This document shows, in pieces, positions 1-8,067 of a DNA stretch of 29,323 bases; position 1 is the stretch's first letter; each line of letters opens with the position of its first letter. The notes below the pieces were generated by a model. That model did no database searches and was not told the DNA's origin. It saw only the letters and a list, made by a program, of their open reading frames with translations. Origin of the DNA: CAZPBO01 sp964584815 (GTDB lineage Bacteria; Planctomycetota; SKW154); contig CAZPBO010000024.1 in NCBI GenBank assembly GCA_964584815.1, positions 1 through 29,323 on the forward strand. The letters run 5' to 3'. Made by a program: the position numbers and the translations under genes.

Positions 1-1193
1 TTTCTGATATGGCGCAGTGCATCAGCGGCAGTATCTGCTGCTGCCACCACCCTTGCACCACTGTTCTGCAGGAGTTCTGCCAACTCGCCTGCTTTAAATG
101 CACGCGGGTTGGCATATGAGCAGACCACGACATCGTGTTGTGAGAGGAGTTGCGCCATCCGCGCCGCTTCTTTATCCCTTGCGCAGCCAAAGACTACGAC
201 AAAATCCTCTCCAAGAATCTTTTCCGCCTCACGGAGGGCGATTTTGAGGGATGTGTCGTTGTGTGCGCCGTCAAGCAGCACTGGTGGTTCTGTTTTGAGC
301 AACTCAAGCCGTCCTGCGAGCCATGCGGACCCCAGCGCTTCTCTTATCTGTGCGTCTGTCAGGGCGCTTTCGCCAAGCAGAGTGAGCGTTGCGGCAACCG
401 CCACTGCAGCGTTCTCCTTCTGGTGCTCGCCGCGCATCGCCAGTCTTATCCCTTTTATCCGTCTGTTTTTGAACCAGACCGTAAAACTTTCGTCTTGGTT
501 TTCAAAGCCGAAGTCATTGCCGAACAGGAGTGGCGTGCAGTTGGCGTTTTGCGCGGCTTCAAGCGCCGTCTCAAGCACCTCATCGGTTTGTGGGGCGATG
601 ACGGCGGTGGCGTGGTTGCGAAATATCGCCGCCTTTTCTGCTGCGATTTGGCGCAGCGTTGTTCCCAGTTTGTCGGTGTGGTCGTAACCGATGTGGGTGA
701 GGACGCAGACTTTGGGGTTGACGACACGGGTGGCGTCCAGTCTGCCGCCGATGCCAACCTCGTAGGCGGCGTTTGCGACCCCTGCGTCTGCGTGGATAAG
801 AAGCGCGGCGGCTGTTATTATCTCAAAATATGTCGGAGAAGTCGGCAGTTGCGCCTCAATCTGCCGCACTGCCCACAGCGCTGCCGCAAAATCTTCCTCA
901 TCCACCTCTCTGCAGTTCACCGTTATCCGCTCAAGGATTGTTGTTATGTGTGGGCTGAAGTATCCGCCTGCGGGAGCGCTTTTTGAAAGCAGGGCTTCAC
1001 AGAACCGCGCAACAGACCCTTTTCCCTTTGTTCCCGCAATATGTATAGCGCAGAAAGCGTCCTGTGGTCGCCCCAGCAAATCCGCCATTAAGAACGCTGT
1101 CTGCGGGCGCAACGCCGCATACGGAACCGTCGGCTTGCGCTCATAGTCAATGTGGCTTTCAAGCCACGATATCGCCTCACCAAAAGTCCACAT
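1..1193 (-). CDS. folC: Folylpolyglutamate synthase / dihydrofolate synthase, 3' end cut by window edge
   Basis: Mur-ligase-type enzyme that adds glutamate to folates and, in many bacteria, also makes dihydrofolate from dihydropteroate; cytoplasmic. About 397 residues are visible. The start is ATG at 1193, with GGGGAGAG just upstream. The N-terminus has the family pattern of a WLES helix and then the P-loop GTKGKGS at residues 54-60. The Mur-ligase C-terminal signature LLDGAHN follows, its Asp being residue 308. The frame is open to base 1, so the last few dozen residues lie outside. It is divergent from uvrA, 90 bases apart. Whether it has both activities cannot be told from the visible part. 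The upstream leader can fold over the ribosome-binding site (see the feature at 1201-1217). Confidence 0.93.
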   Translation of the reverse strand, partial: MWTFGEAISWLESHIDYERKPTVPYAALRPQTAFLMADLLGRPQDAFCAIHIAGTKGKGSVARFCEALLSKSAPAGGYFSPHITTILERITVNCREVDEEDFAAALWAVRQIEAQLPTSPTYFEIITAAALLIHADAGVANAAYEVGIGGRLDATRVVNPKVCVLTHIGYDHTDKLGTTLRQIAAEKAAIFRNHATAVIAPQTDEVLETALEAAQNANCTPLLFGNDFGFENQDESFTVWFKNRRIKGIRLAMRGEHQKENAAVAVAATLTLLGESALTDAQIREALGSAWLAGRLELLKTEPPVLLDGAHNDTSLKIALREAEKILGEDFVVVFGCARDKEAARMAQLLSQHDVVVCSYANPRAFKAGELAELLQNSGARVVAAADTAADALRHIR

Positions 1194-1200
1194 ACACTCT

Positions 1201-1217
1201 CCCCAACGCTTTTGGGG
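1201..1217 (-). promoter_or_regulatory. Small hairpin overlapping the folC ribosome-binding site
   Basis: On the minus strand CCCCAA and TTGGGG form a 6-bp stem with a 5-base loop. The 3' arm runs directly into the GGGGAGAG Shine-Dalgarno sequence of folC, so folding could lower folC translation. It is too short to be a terminator and has no U-run. It may be chance. Confidence 0.25.
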
Positions 1218-1221
1218 CTAA

Positions 1222-1253
1222 TTTGCTTGAAGGGTATGGTTTGAGCAAGCAAA
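1222..1253. promoter_or_regulatory. Inverted repeat in the folC-uvrA divergent region, candidate operator
   Basis: TTTGCTTG (1222-1229) and CAAGCAAA (1246-1253) are perfect reverse complements separated by 16 bases. They lie about 30 bases before the uvrA start and 29 bases before the folC start. uvrA is commonly LexA-controlled, but the site matches neither the E. coli nor the Bacillus SOS box. Operator function is inference. Confidence 0.3.
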
Positions 1254-1283
1254 ATAAATAGTTTGGGTTGATAGGTGAAAAAT

Positions 1284-4088
1284 ATGGGTGAGCGTTACAT
1301 CTACATACGCGGCGCAAGGGAGCACAACTTAAAAAACATTGATGTGGCAATTCCCCGTGACAAATTGGTGGTGGTGACAGGGGTATCAGGCAGCGGTAAA
1401 TCGTCTCTTGCCTTTGACACGATATATGCGGAGGGCAACCGCCGCTACATTGAGAGCCTCAACGCTTATGCGAGGCAGTTTCTGGAACAGTTGGGAAAAC
1501 CCGATGTTGAGGTGATAGAGGGGCTGCCGCCGACGATAGCGATTGACCAGTCGCATATGCGTGCGAATCCGCGTTCAACGGTCGCCACCACGACGGAGGT
1601 TTACGACTATTTGAGGGTGCTTTATGCGCGTGTGGGTGAGCCGCATTGTCCGAGGTGCGGTCGTGCAGTGGGGCGGCAGACTGTGGATGAGATTGTGGAG
1701 CAGGTTGTTGCGCTGCCGCATCAGACGAAAGTAATGGTGCTTGCGCCGTTTGTGCGCAGCAGAAAGGGCGAGCACAAAGATGTTTTTGTGCGCATAAAGC
1801 GGGCGGGTTTTGTGCGGATGCGCATAAATGGGGAGTTGTGCGAGGTTTCCGCGCCGCCAAAACTCAAAAAGACGAAAAAATACACCATAGAAGCGGTGGT
1901 TGACAGGCTTGTTCTGCGGGAAGGTGTGCGCAACCGCCTCGCCGACTCAATTGAGGTGGCGCTGCGCTATGGAGAAGGCTTGTGTGTGGTAAGTTACGCC
2001 GAAGGCAGCCGCTGGAAGGACATCGCCTTTTCAGAGCACTTTGCCTGTCCTGATTGCGGTGTTTCAATTGAGGAGATATCGCCGAGGATGTTCTCCTTCA
2101 ACAGTCCTTATGGCGCCTGTCCACGCTGTCACGGACTCGGCACTTTAATGAAGGTTGACCCTGATATGCTGGTGCCTGATAAGACGCTATCGCTGGCGGA
2201 AGGGGCGGTCAAGCCGCTTCATCATCCGAAGTTCCGTCTGGGCGGCTTGTGGACGGTGCGTTACCTTGCGCGCACATTCGGCATTGATGTGGAGCGTCCG
2301 TGGAAGGATTTGCCGCAGGAGCATCGTGATATAGTCCTTTATGGCGATGAGGACGGGTTGTTTGAAGGAGTGATACCTGCGCTTGAGCGCAAATTTGAGC
2401 GCACCGAATCGGACTTTGTGAAGCATAAAGTGATGGAGTTTATGAGCGAGTTGGCGTGTCCTGCCTGCAAAGGTGCACGACTGCGTCCTGAGGCGCTGGC
2501 GGTCACCGTCGGCGGTAAAAACATCTGGCAGTTCTGCCGCCAGACCATCGCTGAAGCGCTCGCCTTCATTGATAACCTGAAACTGACACAAGAGCAGGAA
2601 AGGATAGCCGAGCAGGTGTTGCGGGCATTGCGCAGCAGACTTCGCTTTATGCTTGATGTTGGACTTTACTATCTGACACTGGACAGGGCTACAGGGACGC
2701 TTTCAGGCGGGGAGGCGCAGCGTATCCGTCTTGCCACACAGATTGGGTCTGGTCTTGTTGGTGTCTGCTACTGTCTTGACGAACCCACAATTGGGTTGCA
2801 CCCCGCTGACAACAACCGTCTTCTTGAAAGTCTGAAACATCTGCGTGACTTGGGGAATACAGTGATTGTGGTTGAGCACGACGCGCAGACGATAAGGGCG
2901 GCGGACTGGGTGATAGATTTGGGACCTGGCGCGGGGCATAAGGGTGGGGAGGTGGTTGTGGCAGGACCGCCGCAAGAAGTGGAGCGATGCGAGCGCAGCC
3001 TGACAGGACTTTATCTTTCGGGCAAAATGAGGATACCTATTCCTAACAGACGGCGTAAACTCAACTTCAAGGAGTGCATTCGGGTTGTGCGTGCCGCCGA
3101 GCATAACCTAAAACGGATAACGGTGCGCTTTCCGCTGGGTGGTGTGGTCTGTGTGACTGGGGTGTCAGGCAGTGGCAAATCAACGCTTGTGGAGGAGGTT
3201 CTGTATAAGGGTTTGCGGCGTCTGTTGCACGGCTCGCGCGACAAGCCTGGGCGGCACGAGCGGATTGAGGGTGCCGAGAACATCCGCCGCGTTGTTGAAA
3301 TCTCCCAGTCCCCCATCGGACGCACTCCCCGCTCAAATCCTGCCACATATTCGGGCGTGTTCACCCACATCCGCCGCCTCTTTGCCCAGACAAAACAGGC
3401 AAAAATCCGCGGATATACCGCCAGCCGCTTCTCGTTCAACTTAAAAGGCGGCAGATGCGAGTCCTGCCAAGGGCAGGGCACAAAACGCATTGAGATGCAT
3501 TTCCTGCCGGATGTCTATGTTCGCTGCGAGCGCTGCAGAGGACTGCGCTACAACCGTGAAACGCTTGAGGTGCGCTACCGCGGCAAAAACATCGCCGATA
3601 TCCTTGCGATGCGCGTAGAGGAAGCCTTATCCTTCTTTGAGAACCATCCGGCGATTCGCCATATCTTAAAGACGCTGTGCGATGTGGGTCTGGGCTATAT
3701 GGAGTTGGGTCAGCCGTCAACGACGCTTTCTGGGGGTGAGGCGCAGCGTATGAAGTTGGCGGCGGAGTTGTCGCGTGGCTCTGCCGCCGGCACACTTTAC
3801 ATAATGGATGAGCCGACAGTGGGACTGCATCCCGCCGACATCCACAGGCTGCTTGATGTGATAAACCGCCTTGTGGAGATGGGTGGTTCTTTTATCATAA
3901 TTGAGCATAATCTGGATGTGGTGAAGACGGCGGACTGGGTGATAGACTTAGGACCCGGCGGGGGAGATGAAGGGGGTAGGGTGGTGGTCTGCGGAACACC
4001 TGAAGATGTAGCAGGGTGCGAGCGGTCCCAGACAGGACGCTATCTGCGGGGGGTGTTGATGGAGAGGATTGGCGCAAGCAAGGGATAA
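1284..4088 (+). CDS. uvrA: Excinuclease ABC subunit A
   Basis: DNA-damage recognition ATPase of nucleotide excision repair, acting as a dimer that loads UvrB. It has 934 residues, close to the 940 of E. coli UvrA. It carries two ABC ATPase modules: Walker A GVSGSGKS at residues 33-40 and again near 626-633, each with an ABC signature LSGGEAQR and a DEPT(I/V)GLHPAD Walker B/D-loop. CxxC pairs of the zinc modules are present (CPRCG, CPDCG...CPRCHG, CESCQG...CERCRG). The ATG at 1284 is preferred to the in-frame GTG at 1275, because AGGTGA at 1273-1278 is the ribosome-binding site and the GTG lies inside it. It opens the plus-strand gene run. All catalytic motifs look intact. Confidence 0.97.
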   Translation: MGERYIYIRGAREHNLKNIDVAIPRDKLVVVTGVSGSGKSSLAFDTIYAEGNRRYIESLNAYARQFLEQLGKPDVEVIEGLPPTIAIDQSHMRANPRSTVATTTEVYDYLRVLYARVGEPHCPRCGRAVGRQTVDEIVEQVVALPHQTKVMVLAPFVRSRKGEHKDVFVRIKRAGFVRMRINGELCEVSAPPKLKKTKKYTIEAVVDRLVLREGVRNRLADSIEVALRYGEGLCVVSYAEGSRWKDIAFSEHFACPDCGVSIEEISPRMFSFNSPYGACPRCHGLGTLMKVDPDMLVPDKTLSLAEGAVKPLHHPKFRLGGLWTVRYLARTFGIDVERPWKDLPQEHRDIVLYGDEDGLFEGVIPALERKFERTESDFVKHKVMEFMSELACPACKGARLRPEALAVTVGGKNIWQFCRQTIAEALAFIDNLKLTQEQERIAEQVLRALRSRLRFMLDVGLYYLTLDRATGTLSGGEAQRIRLATQIGSGLVGVCYCLDEPTIGLHPADNNRLLESLKHLRDLGNTVIVVEHDAQTIRAADWVIDLGPGAGHKGGEVVVAGPPQEVERCERSLTGLYLSGKMRIPIPNRRRKLNFKECIRVVRAAEHNLKRITVRFPLGGVVCVTGVSGSGKSTLVEEVLYKGLRRLLHGSRDKPGRHERIEGAENIRRVVEISQSPIGRTPRSNPATYSGVFTHIRRLFAQTKQAKIRGYTASRFSFNLKGGRCESCQGQGTKRIEMHFLPDVYVRCERCRGLRYNRETLEVRYRGKNIADILAMRVEEALSFFENHPAIRHILKTLCDVGLGYMELGQPSTTLSGGEAQRMKLAAELSRGSAAGTLYIMDEPTVGLHPADIHRLLDVINRLVEMGGSFIIIEHNLDVVKTADWVIDLGPGGGDEGGRVVVCGTPEDVAGCERSQTGRYLRGVLMERIGASKG

Positions 4089-4089
4089 T

Positions 4090-4118
4090 TTGTTGAAAAA
4101 GAGAGCGGCAGATAATAT
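4090..4118 (+). promoter_or_regulatory. Weak candidate sigma-70 promoter before the lipoprotein gene
   Basis: TTGTTG at 4090-4095 and TAATAT at 4113-4118 are separated by 17 bases, in the 61-base gap after uvrA. The match to consensus is modest (3/6 and 4/6), so this could be background. Confidence 0.25.
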
Positions 4119-4149
4119 GCTTGAGGCAGCAATACGGGGAGGATAGAGA

Positions 4150-4647
4150 ATGCGTGTTTGCGTTTTACTGCTTTTGTGCAGTGGCTGTTTTCTGTTTGGG
4201 AAAAAGAAGCCGAAGAAGGCGGCAAAGGAACAGACGCCGGGAGCGAAGGTTGTAGTGAAGGGGGCGCGTCGTATTAAGGTGGCGTTGAAGGTTGCGGGTG
4301 AGGGAGTTGAGTTTGCGCAGAAGCCGTTTTCGGCATATGTTGTGAAGGCGTTGCAGGATAAGGGGATAGTTGCGGTGGTGGGGGAGAATGAAAGCGCGGA
4401 ATATACACTTGAGGGGACGCTGATGTTGCGGGTTGTGTCGCGCAAGGAGCGTTATATTGAGGACGAGTGGGAGTATGAGATGAGGGGGGAGTGGCGGCTG
4501 TATCATGAGATTCCGGGCAGGCGTGAGGTGAGGGCTATGAGGCGGTTGATATTGCGGCAGCATAGCAGGGGGCGCACACTGACACTTCACAGGCTCTTTT
4601 CTGATGCGGCGCGGCAGATAGCCTCTGCGGTAGGGTTTGCGCCTTGA
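4150..4647 (+). CDS. Small predicted lipoprotein of unknown function
   Basis: 165 residues. The N-terminus MRVCVLLLLCSGC is a short lipoprotein signal with Cys13 as the likely lipidated residue (lipobox CSGC; Cys at -3 is unusual). A Lys-rich stretch (residues 18-25) follows, then an alpha/beta region with alternating hydrophobics. The body (roughly residues 35-165) loosely recalls small envelope lipoproteins of the LptE kind, with a helix, then strands, then a C-terminal helix, but I do not recognise a family. GGGGAGGA at 4136-4143 gives a good ribosome-binding site. It ends 10 bases before nadD, so it is probably cotranscribed with it. Envelope location is inferred from the signal only. Confidence 0.75.
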   Translation: MRVCVLLLLCSGCFLFGKKKPKKAAKEQTPGAKVVVKGARRIKVALKVAGEGVEFAQKPFSAYVVKALQDKGIVAVVGENESAEYTLEGTLMLRVVSRKERYIEDEWEYEMRGEWRLYHEIPGRREVRAMRRLILRQHSRGRTLTLHRLFSDAARQIASAVGFAP

Positions 4648-4657
4648 GGCAGCATTT

Positions 4658-5272
4658 ATGCGGGCAGGGCTTTTCGGTGGCAGTTTTGACCCACCCCACA
4701 TCGGACATATCCATGTCGCGCAACGGGCACTGCTCGCCGTTGATGAAGTTTGGTTTTTGCCAGCCGCCACTCCCCCTCACAAAATGGGCAAGAGCCTTGC
4801 TCCTTTTCGTCATCGCCTGCAAATGCTCAAAATAGCCACTCAAGACCAACCCCGTTTTAAGGTTGTGGACATAGAGGCCAGACTTCCTACCCCGTCCTAC
4901 ACCCTTCAAACTGTGAAGCAGTTGCGGAGATTGCATCCTGATGTTTCCTTCAGTCTTGTTGTCGGCACCGACACACTTTCTGATTTGCCGACTTGGTTTA
5001 AGGCGGCGGAACTGCTGAGTTTGGTGGATGTTGTGGCGGTGGAACGCAAGGGATACGATGAGAGCAGAGTGCGGGAAGTGCTTGAAGCGGCGTTTGGCAC
5101 TGATGTCTGTCGGCGCCTGATGGCGGGCGTTCTGCGTGGCGAGGTTGTAGATGTCTCAAGCACCGAAGTGAGGGCGGCACTTATGCGCGGTGAAGATGTG
5201 GAAAATCTTCTGCCAAATGGTGTTGCAAACTATATAAAGCGTAATGGTCTTTATGGTTGGAAGCGTCAATGA
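4658..5272 (+). CDS. nadD: Nicotinate-nucleotide adenylyltransferase
   Basis: Makes nicotinic acid adenine dinucleotide from nicotinate mononucleotide and ATP in NAD synthesis; cytoplasmic. It has 204 residues, normal for the family. The nucleotidyltransferase motif GGSFDPPHIGH is at residues 7-17, and the second ATP-binding motif SSTEVR is near 167-172. The ending PNGVANYIKRNGLYG is typical. The ATG at 4658 is chosen over an in-frame TTG at 4637, because GAGG at 4646-4649 has correct spacing and the family N-terminus begins here. No iojap/rsfS neighbour follows, unlike in many genomes; pseudopilin genes come next. Confidence 0.96.
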   Translation: MRAGLFGGSFDPPHIGHIHVAQRALLAVDEVWFLPAATPPHKMGKSLAPFRHRLQMLKIATQDQPRFKVVDIEARLPTPSYTLQTVKQLRRLHPDVSFSLVVGTDTLSDLPTWFKAAELLSLVDVVAVERKGYDESRVREVLEAAFGTDVCRRLMAGVLRGEVVDVSSTEVRAALMRGEDVENLLPNGVANYIKRNGLYGWKRQ

Positions 5273-5285
5273 TTACAGGGAGGGT

Positions 5286-5771
5286 ATGTGCGTGAGGCGT
5301 GGTCTTACCCTGCTTGAGATACTGCTTGCGGTGGTTCTGGTGGGGACGGCAGGGGTGGCGGTTCTTGAAGCGCTGCACGCCTCAAGGGTGGCGATACGCA
5401 ACTCCCTCAACCGCGCGACCGCCATGCGCCTTGCACAGGAACGCCTTGAGCAGGTCTCCGCTATGCTGGGGTTGTCAGAAGGAACAGGTTCCAACCCTGA
5501 AGACGATTTCCTCCCCGCTTTGGACAAGGTCTGTGTGCGGAAGTTCGGTGATGTCTGGTTGACGGAGTCGGACTACTATCAGAAGAATTACGGCACGGCA
5601 GGGTCGCTTACCGCTCTCACCCCACCGCAGCGCGTTGACAGGATAACTGTCCTTAAGTGGGTGGACGACCCTGACGGTGGCACAGCGCAGGACTATCTCC
5701 TTGCTGAAGTCTATTGTATATGGGGTGGCAAAAAGAGCGTTAAGGTGAGCCGTTATGTGCTGGTCAAATAA
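5286..5771 (+). CDS. GspI-like minor pseudopilin with prepilin-type N-terminus
   Basis: 161 residues. The leader MCVRRG is followed by LTLLEILLAVVLVGTAGV, a class III prepilin signal: Gly6 is the expected peptidase cut site, Glu11 is the +5 glutamate, and a single hydrophobic helix follows. Leu replaces the usual Phe at +1. The remainder (RATAMRLAQERLEQV, then a small beta domain) fits type II secretion GspI/PilV-like minor pseudopilins. GTG at 5292 is an alternative start with the same AGGGAGGG ribosome-binding site (5277-5284). Its stop overlaps the next gene by 17 bases, so translation is probably coupled. The protein should sit in the inner membrane until assembled into a pseudopilus tip. 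Confidence 0.8.
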   Translation: MCVRRGLTLLEILLAVVLVGTAGVAVLEALHASRVAIRNSLNRATAMRLAQERLEQVSAMLGLSEGTGSNPEDDFLPALDKVCVRKFGDVWLTESDYYQKNYGTAGSLTALTPPQRVDRITVLKWVDDPDGGTAQDYLLAEVYCIWGGKKSVKVSRYVLVK

Positions 5772-8067
5772 GGCGTTCACATTGCTTGAGATTCTGCTGG
5801 CGATAGTGATTGTGGGCTGCTTAACAGGTGCCATAGCGGGGATGCTTGTTGCCTCACTTGAGACAGAGGATATAGGCAGGGTGGAGAGCGACCTTGGGGC
5901 GGAGTTTGCGGTTGGCTTTTCGCGTCTGGTGGGAGACTTGCGCGACGCGGCAAGACTTTATGAATGCACCCCCACATCGGTTGGGCTAACGCAGTGGGCA
6001 GGACTGATGGTGGGAACGCCCAAGGGGGTGTTTCTTTTTGACTGGCGGAGCCGCAGTTGGTTTGAACGCAACGGTGGGGTGATGGCGACGGCGATACGCT
6101 CCATCTTTAGTGAGGAGACGGGCTTGATTTTGGCGGGTGGTGCGGACGGTTGCATATATAAGACCTCTGATTGCGGCAGAAGTTGGGAGAAGATTTCGGT
6201 TGGGTCGGGCGCGATAGTGGGTATAGCGCGTGCTTCAGATGGCACACTTTTCTGTCTTCAGGAAAGTCCGCCCGCTGTTTACAAATCAGACGATGAGGGC
6301 GCAACTTGGGTGTCTTGTGCCGCCTTACCCGATGCGCCGCCAAACGCTCACGCACTCCTCTGCCGCAAAGATAGTGTCATTGTCGGCACCGATTGGAACG
6401 GCTACGGCAACATCTACTACTCCGACGATGGTGGCGCTTCCTGGCAGGTCTGCTCCGCCATCTGGGTGCCACCCGCGACTTGGATGTACCGTCGTCGTGT
6501 TGACATCCGAAACAACTCATCTCAAAATCTGATCAACTACCAGGTCAGAATTGTGGTGCCGTTTGAGCAGGGCAAGATGCGCCCTGATTTCGGCGACATC
6601 CGCTTTAAGAGTGGTCGCCGTCCCACCGACCCTGACCTCCCCTACTGGTTGGAATATTACGACTCAAAACAAGCGATATTCTGGGTTAAAGTGCCGCGTC
6701 TGCGGGCACGGCGAAGAACACGCATCTGGCTCTTCTACGGCAATCCAGATGCCACAAGTTTAAGCGACATAAACGCTACAATGGAACCTGCCTATCAGGT
6801 CTACACAAACTATCCGAGCCAGCCTCCCGCCCCGTCTAATCTGCTCCTTACATCGGGCGGCAGTTGGGTGACGCTTCCTTTTGACTTTCCTTTCTGGCGG
6901 GAGTTCAAGAACAGAACATATGCCTGTTATTATGGTTATCTGCTTTTTGACCCGACGACGGAAGTGGTGGACTCTTCCAACTCAACGCCCGAATTTCGTC
7001 AAAGATGTATGGTGGCGGGTTTCTGGGATTACGGACGCCAACTCTACTCCACAGACGGCACATATTATCAGACCGCAAGCGATAATGTTACCTTTGAATG
7101 GCGCTTCGGTGACCGAGGTTGGCGTCGCATCGGGAAAGTGTGGATTCGCTGGACCCTGCATCAGATAACTCGCTGCCAACTTTTCCGCAACGGCGACATC
7201 GTCTTTTATACACAGCAGGTTTATCAGTTCAACAACTGGTTCACTCCGCACGCAATCGGCGTTTCAAAAGGCGATAACGCAAACTACCGAATCCTTTATG
7301 AGAACACACCACCGCCGCAGGGGCAGTGCTGGCTCTTTGCGTTGCGCAAATGGGTTGACCCTGAACCTTCTGTGACGCTTGGCAACGAGAGGCGACTCTA
7401 CAACGCGGCGCGGGATGTCACATCCCTTACCGGAACACCTGATGACGAAAAACTGTTTGCTGGAACGAGTCCCGACGGCTGGGTCTTTGCCAGCACAGAT
7501 GGTAAGATTTGGACACGCACAAAAGCGACATTCAGCGAGGATGGGACTTGGGGACTGGCGGCGGAGAAGAACGGAACTGTTTGTGCCGGCACCGCATCAA
7601 ACGCCGTTATATATCGCTCTTATGACGATGGGGCGAGTTGGGAGTCGCTTCAGCAGATAAGCGGTGCGACCAATGTTCCTTCCTTCTGTCGCAGACGGAG
7701 CGGGGAGTGGTTTGCGGTTGCCAACAACGGACTACTGCTTTATGCGCCGCAACTTGGCTGGGAGACGAAGGATGTTTCTACAGCACCGCCCGGCGCCGCT
7801 TATTGCCTCACACACGCATTCAGACGCATCCGTTACTCCTTCACAAACAACACCATCCAGCGCCAATGCGACGGACAAATAGAAATCCTTGCCCGTAATA
7901 TTGACAGATTTGACCTTACCTATTATGACAGAAATCTGCTGATTTTCACTCCTGTCAGTCAGACAGAGCGGGATAAGGTTTCAGTGATAAGGGTTTCTTA
8001 CTCTGTGAGACGCAAGGATAGGGTTTTGAGGCGTCAAAGCGCGGTTGTGTTGAGGGGTCTGCCGTGA
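5755..8067 (+). CDS. GspJ-like pseudopilin with inserted Asp-box beta-propeller and DUF2341 module
   Basis: 770 residues, far longer than the roughly 200 usual for GspJ. Residues 1-30 are a prepilin signal: cut site after Ala7, then FTLLE with Glu12 at +5, then a hydrophobic helix. Asp-box repeats (SxDxGxxW) lie near residues 138, 178 and 223, and again near 580 and 622, as in BNR/YCF48-type beta-propellers. Between them, residues about 243-548 form a separate module. It opens with a DUF2341 pattern (WMYRRRVDI, YQVRIVV, DIRF, LPYWLEY, IFWVKVP, IWLFYGN) and continues with a lectin-like part (LFRNGDIVFY, GVSKGDN, WVDPEPSVTLG). The C-terminal residues from about 690 (IRYSFTNN, IEILARNIDRFDLTYYD, VIRVSYSVRR) look like the closing beta-sheet of GspJ-type pseudopilins. 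The fold thus appears nested. Display at a pseudopilus tip is inference. Confidence 0.8.
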   Translation: MCWSNKAFTLLEILLAIVIVGCLTGAIAGMLVASLETEDIGRVESDLGAEFAVGFSRLVGDLRDAARLYECTPTSVGLTQWAGLMVGTPKGVFLFDWRSRSWFERNGGVMATAIRSIFSEETGLILAGGADGCIYKTSDCGRSWEKISVGSGAIVGIARASDGTLFCLQESPPAVYKSDDEGATWVSCAALPDAPPNAHALLCRKDSVIVGTDWNGYGNIYYSDDGGASWQVCSAIWVPPATWMYRRRVDIRNNSSQNLINYQVRIVVPFEQGKMRPDFGDIRFKSGRRPTDPDLPYWLEYYDSKQAIFWVKVPRLRARRRTRIWLFYGNPDATSLSDINATMEPAYQVYTNYPSQPPAPSNLLLTSGGSWVTLPFDFPFWREFKNRTYACYYGYLLFDPTTEVVDSSNSTPEFRQRCMVAGFWDYGRQLYSTDGTYYQTASDNVTFEWRFGDRGWRRIGKVWIRWTLHQITRCQLFRNGDIVFYTQQVYQFNNWFTPHAIGVSKGDNANYRILYENTPPPQGQCWLFALRKWVDPEPSVTLGNERRLYNAARDVTSLTGTPDDEKLFAGTSPDGWVFASTDGKIWTRTKATFSEDGTWGLAAEKNGTVCAGTASNAVIYRSYDDGASWESLQQISGATNVPSFCRRRSGEWFAVANNGLLLYAPQLGWETKDVSTAPPGAAYCLTHAFRRIRYSFTNNTIQRQCDGQIEILARNIDRFDLTYYDRNLLIFTPVSQTERDKVSVIRVSYSVRRKDRVLRRQSAVVLRGLP

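Noticed and set aside
109..986. Two long plus-strand open frames opposite folC
   Set aside because: They are antisense to a clear Mur-ligase reading frame; their translations are rich in Cys, Arg and Ser with no recognisable family.
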